From Paracoccus sp. (in: a-proteobacteria) (GTDB taxonomy: Bacteria > Pseudomonadota > Alphaproteobacteria > Rhodobacterales > Rhodobacteraceae): a stretch of DNA of 10,605 nucleotides. The stretch is from contig JAPSIP010000034.1 in assembly GCA_031178645.1 (NCBI GenBank), positions 1 through 10,605 on the forward strand, in the 5' to 3' direction. Positions 9,861 through 10,605 of this stretch are shown in pieces. Both the position numbers and the translations under genes were made by a program. Position 1 is the stretch's first letter. Every line of letters starts with the position of its first letter. Under the pieces are notes generated by a model. It ran no database searches, was not told the DNA's origin, and saw only the letters and a list, made by a program, of their open reading frames with translations.

Positions 9861-9868
9861 GCTTCGTT
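9843..9868 (+). promoter_or_regulatory. EcfG-type (general stress sigma) promoter, exact match
   Basis: GGAAC (9843-9847), 17 nt, CGTT (9865-9868): a full match to the EcfG/RpoE2 consensus. The -10 ends 28 nt before the ATG at 9897, leaving a leader of about 20 nt that includes the GGAG ribosome binding site (9886-9889). It is correctly placed and oriented to drive the 70-aa and 76-aa genes. Confidence 0.7.
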
Positions 9869-9896
9869 TGATCCCGAACCAAGACGGAGCAATGAC

Positions 9897-10109
9897 ATGC
9901 GCAACAGCGACATTCTGATAGCGGCGGGCGGCTTTCTGCTGATGGGCGGCCTGGTCGCCAGGGCCTGCAGCACGACGGGCGGGTCCGGCAGCGGTTATGT
10001 CCGGTCCGCCGGACGGCGCGAGATGTCCGCACCGCCCCGCGACTGGGACCGCGTGGACGAAACCGCGGACGAATCCTTTCCCGCAAGTGATCCCCCCGGA
10101 AACTACTGA
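9897..10109 (+). CDS. Small single-span membrane protein with SFPASDPP motif
   Basis: A 70-residue protein of unknown function. Residues 5-22 form one hydrophobic, glycine-rich membrane helix. A Gly/Ser linker and a short basic patch (RSAGRRE) follow. The acidic C-terminus DWDRVDETADESFPASDPP (49-67) belongs to a motif (DEASEESFPASDPP-like) that I know from many small uncharacterised proteobacterial proteins. C24 follows the helix, but the preceding residues (VARA) do not make a good lipobox, so it is probably a membrane protein rather than a lipoprotein. GGAG lies 7 nt before the ATG. It is the first gene of a two-gene unit behind an exact EcfG-type promoter, suggesting a stress-induced product. 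Confidence 0.75.
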   Translation: MRNSDILIAAGGFLLMGGLVARACSTTGGSGSGYVRSAGRREMSAPPRDWDRVDETADESFPASDPPGNY

Positions 10110-10116
10110 GGCGATC

Positions 10117-10347
10117 ATGGCCGAGGATGCCGAACTGATCGCCTACAGGAAGCTGGTCGCGGCCTTGCCCGACCTGCTGTCCCCCGAGGCCCGCCAGCCG
10201 ATCTGCGATTGGCTGGCTGAAAGGCAGGTCATGCGCGACGGTCAGGAAGACCCCGGCGCCGTGATCGTCGAGGGCCTGGAAACCGAGCTTGCCATTGCCG
10301 AGACCTTCAGAAAGATCGTCGACAGCCTGGAATGCCGCCCGCGCTAG
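10117..10347 (+). CDS. Hypothetical 76-aa helical protein
   Basis: I do not recognise this protein. It is acidic and appears all-helical, with an AYRKLVAALPDLLSPEAR opening, a WLAERQ segment and a final EGLETELAIAETFRKIVDSL helix. It has two cysteines (C30 and C73), and no signal peptide or membrane span. The ATG is 7 bp after the preceding stop, with GAGG 5 nt upstream that overlaps that stop, so the gene is almost certainly co-expressed with the 70-aa membrane protein. Coding is supported by the ribosome binding site, tight spacing and codon bias like the neighbours. Its stop shares CTAG with the convergent hydrolase gene. A role in stress is inferred only from the promoter. Confidence 0.65.
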   Translation: MAEDAELIAYRKLVAALPDLLSPEARQPICDWLAERQVMRDGQEDPGAVIVEGLETELAIAETFRKIVDSLECRPR

Positions 10348-10580
10348 GCCAGGGCGGCTATCAGGGCATCTGTCTCGACCATCTCGATCTGCTGGCCGAA
10401 ACGCTTGGCATACATCTCCATCGCGGCGTCATGGGTGTCGTCCGTCGAAGAGCAGACGGCATCCGACACCACGATGACGCGATAGCCCAGATCGACGGCG
10501 CCCATGATGGCTGCCAGCAGGCAGACATCGGTCTCGCCGCCGGTCATCACAACCGTGTCGATCCGGTCCTGTTGCAGCAT
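10344..10580 (-). CDS. Isochorismatase-family cysteine hydrolase, C-terminal part
   Basis: The 78 readable residues are the C-terminal half of a cysteine hydrolase fold. They show DTVVMTGGETDVCLLAA with the nucleophile cysteine of the TDVC motif at residue 20, GAVDLGYRVIVVSDA, CSSTDDTHDA and YAKRFGQQIE. Family members have about 180-200 residues, with the catalytic aspartate and lysine in the missing N-terminal part. The first ATG falls where homologues are mid-protein, so it is not the true start. Upstream in the same frame a TAG (10587-10589) interrupts reading 16 nt before the window edge. Dropping one G of the GGG at 10581-10583 would restore an open frame to the edge. This may be a sequence error, a frameshifted pseudogene or a junction. 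Substrate unknown. Confidence 0.7.
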   Translation of the reverse strand: MLQQDRIDTVVMTGGETDVCLLAAIMGAVDLGYRVIVVSDAVCSSTDDTHDAAMEMYAKRFGQQIEMVETDALIAALA

Positions 10581-10605
10581 CCCATGCTAGGCTGCACCGA
10601 GCTCG

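Noticed and set aside
9915-9972. Possible lipoprotein signal in the 70-aa protein (cysteine at residue 24)
   Set aside because: Residues before the cysteine (VARA) do not fit a lipobox; arginine at -2 is unfavourable.
9711-10118. A 135-codon minus-strand open frame across the divergent promoter region
   Set aside because: It runs through the EcfG-type promoters, overlaps the SDR start and opposes the 70-aa gene that has a good ribosome binding site and a known C-terminal motif.

Overview
The window is GC-rich, densely packed chromosomal DNA from an alphaproteobacterium, most likely a Rhodobacterales member of the Paracoccus/Rhodobacter type. The support is the ccmC-ccmD-ccmG (helC-ccmD-helX) gene order ending without ccmE/F/H, the codon bias, and three promoter-like sites resembling the alphaproteobacterial general-stress sigma factor EcfG (RpoE2-type: GGAAC, 18-19 nt, TT). 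Genus is an inference.

Left part (1-1222, plus strand): the 3' end of a cytochrome c maturation operon. It holds ccmC (5' end outside the window), ccmD and the membrane-anchored thioredoxin ccmG, all overlapping. The ccmG stop lies 10 bp from the end of a convergent gene.

Centre (1233-9718, minus strand, read right to left): a six-gene block. An SDR oxidoreductase of the YghA / general stress protein 39 type is followed by treZ, treY, glgC, glgX and a small DUF2934 protein with a lysine/alanine-rich tail. treZ starts 11 bp after the SDR gene, and treZ/treY and glgC/glgX overlap. The only sizeable internal gap is the 103 bp before glgC, which carries its own EcfG-like promoter and a nested inverted repeat. 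TreY isomerises the reducing end of a maltooligosaccharide or glycogen chain to a trehalosyl unit, TreZ releases trehalose, and GlgX trims alpha-1,6 branches (the role TreX plays elsewhere). GlgC supplies ADP-glucose for glucan synthesis. No glycogen synthase (glgA) or branching enzyme (glgB) lies here, so polymer must be built by genes elsewhere.

Right part (9719-10605): a 178-bp divergent intergenic region carries an EcfG-like site for each side; the plus-strand one matches exactly. It drives a two-gene operon on the plus strand: a 70-aa single-span membrane protein ending in an acidic SFPASDPP motif, and a 76-aa protein I do not recognise. The 76-aa gene shares a CTAG stop with a convergent, 5'-incomplete isochorismatase-family cysteine hydrolase that is interrupted by an in-frame stop close to the window edge.

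Overall reading: a trehalose/glycogen stress-protectant locus, probably under general stress response control, beside a housekeeping cytochrome c biogenesis operon. I see no mobile element, CRISPR array, tRNA, rRNA or clear intrinsic terminator.
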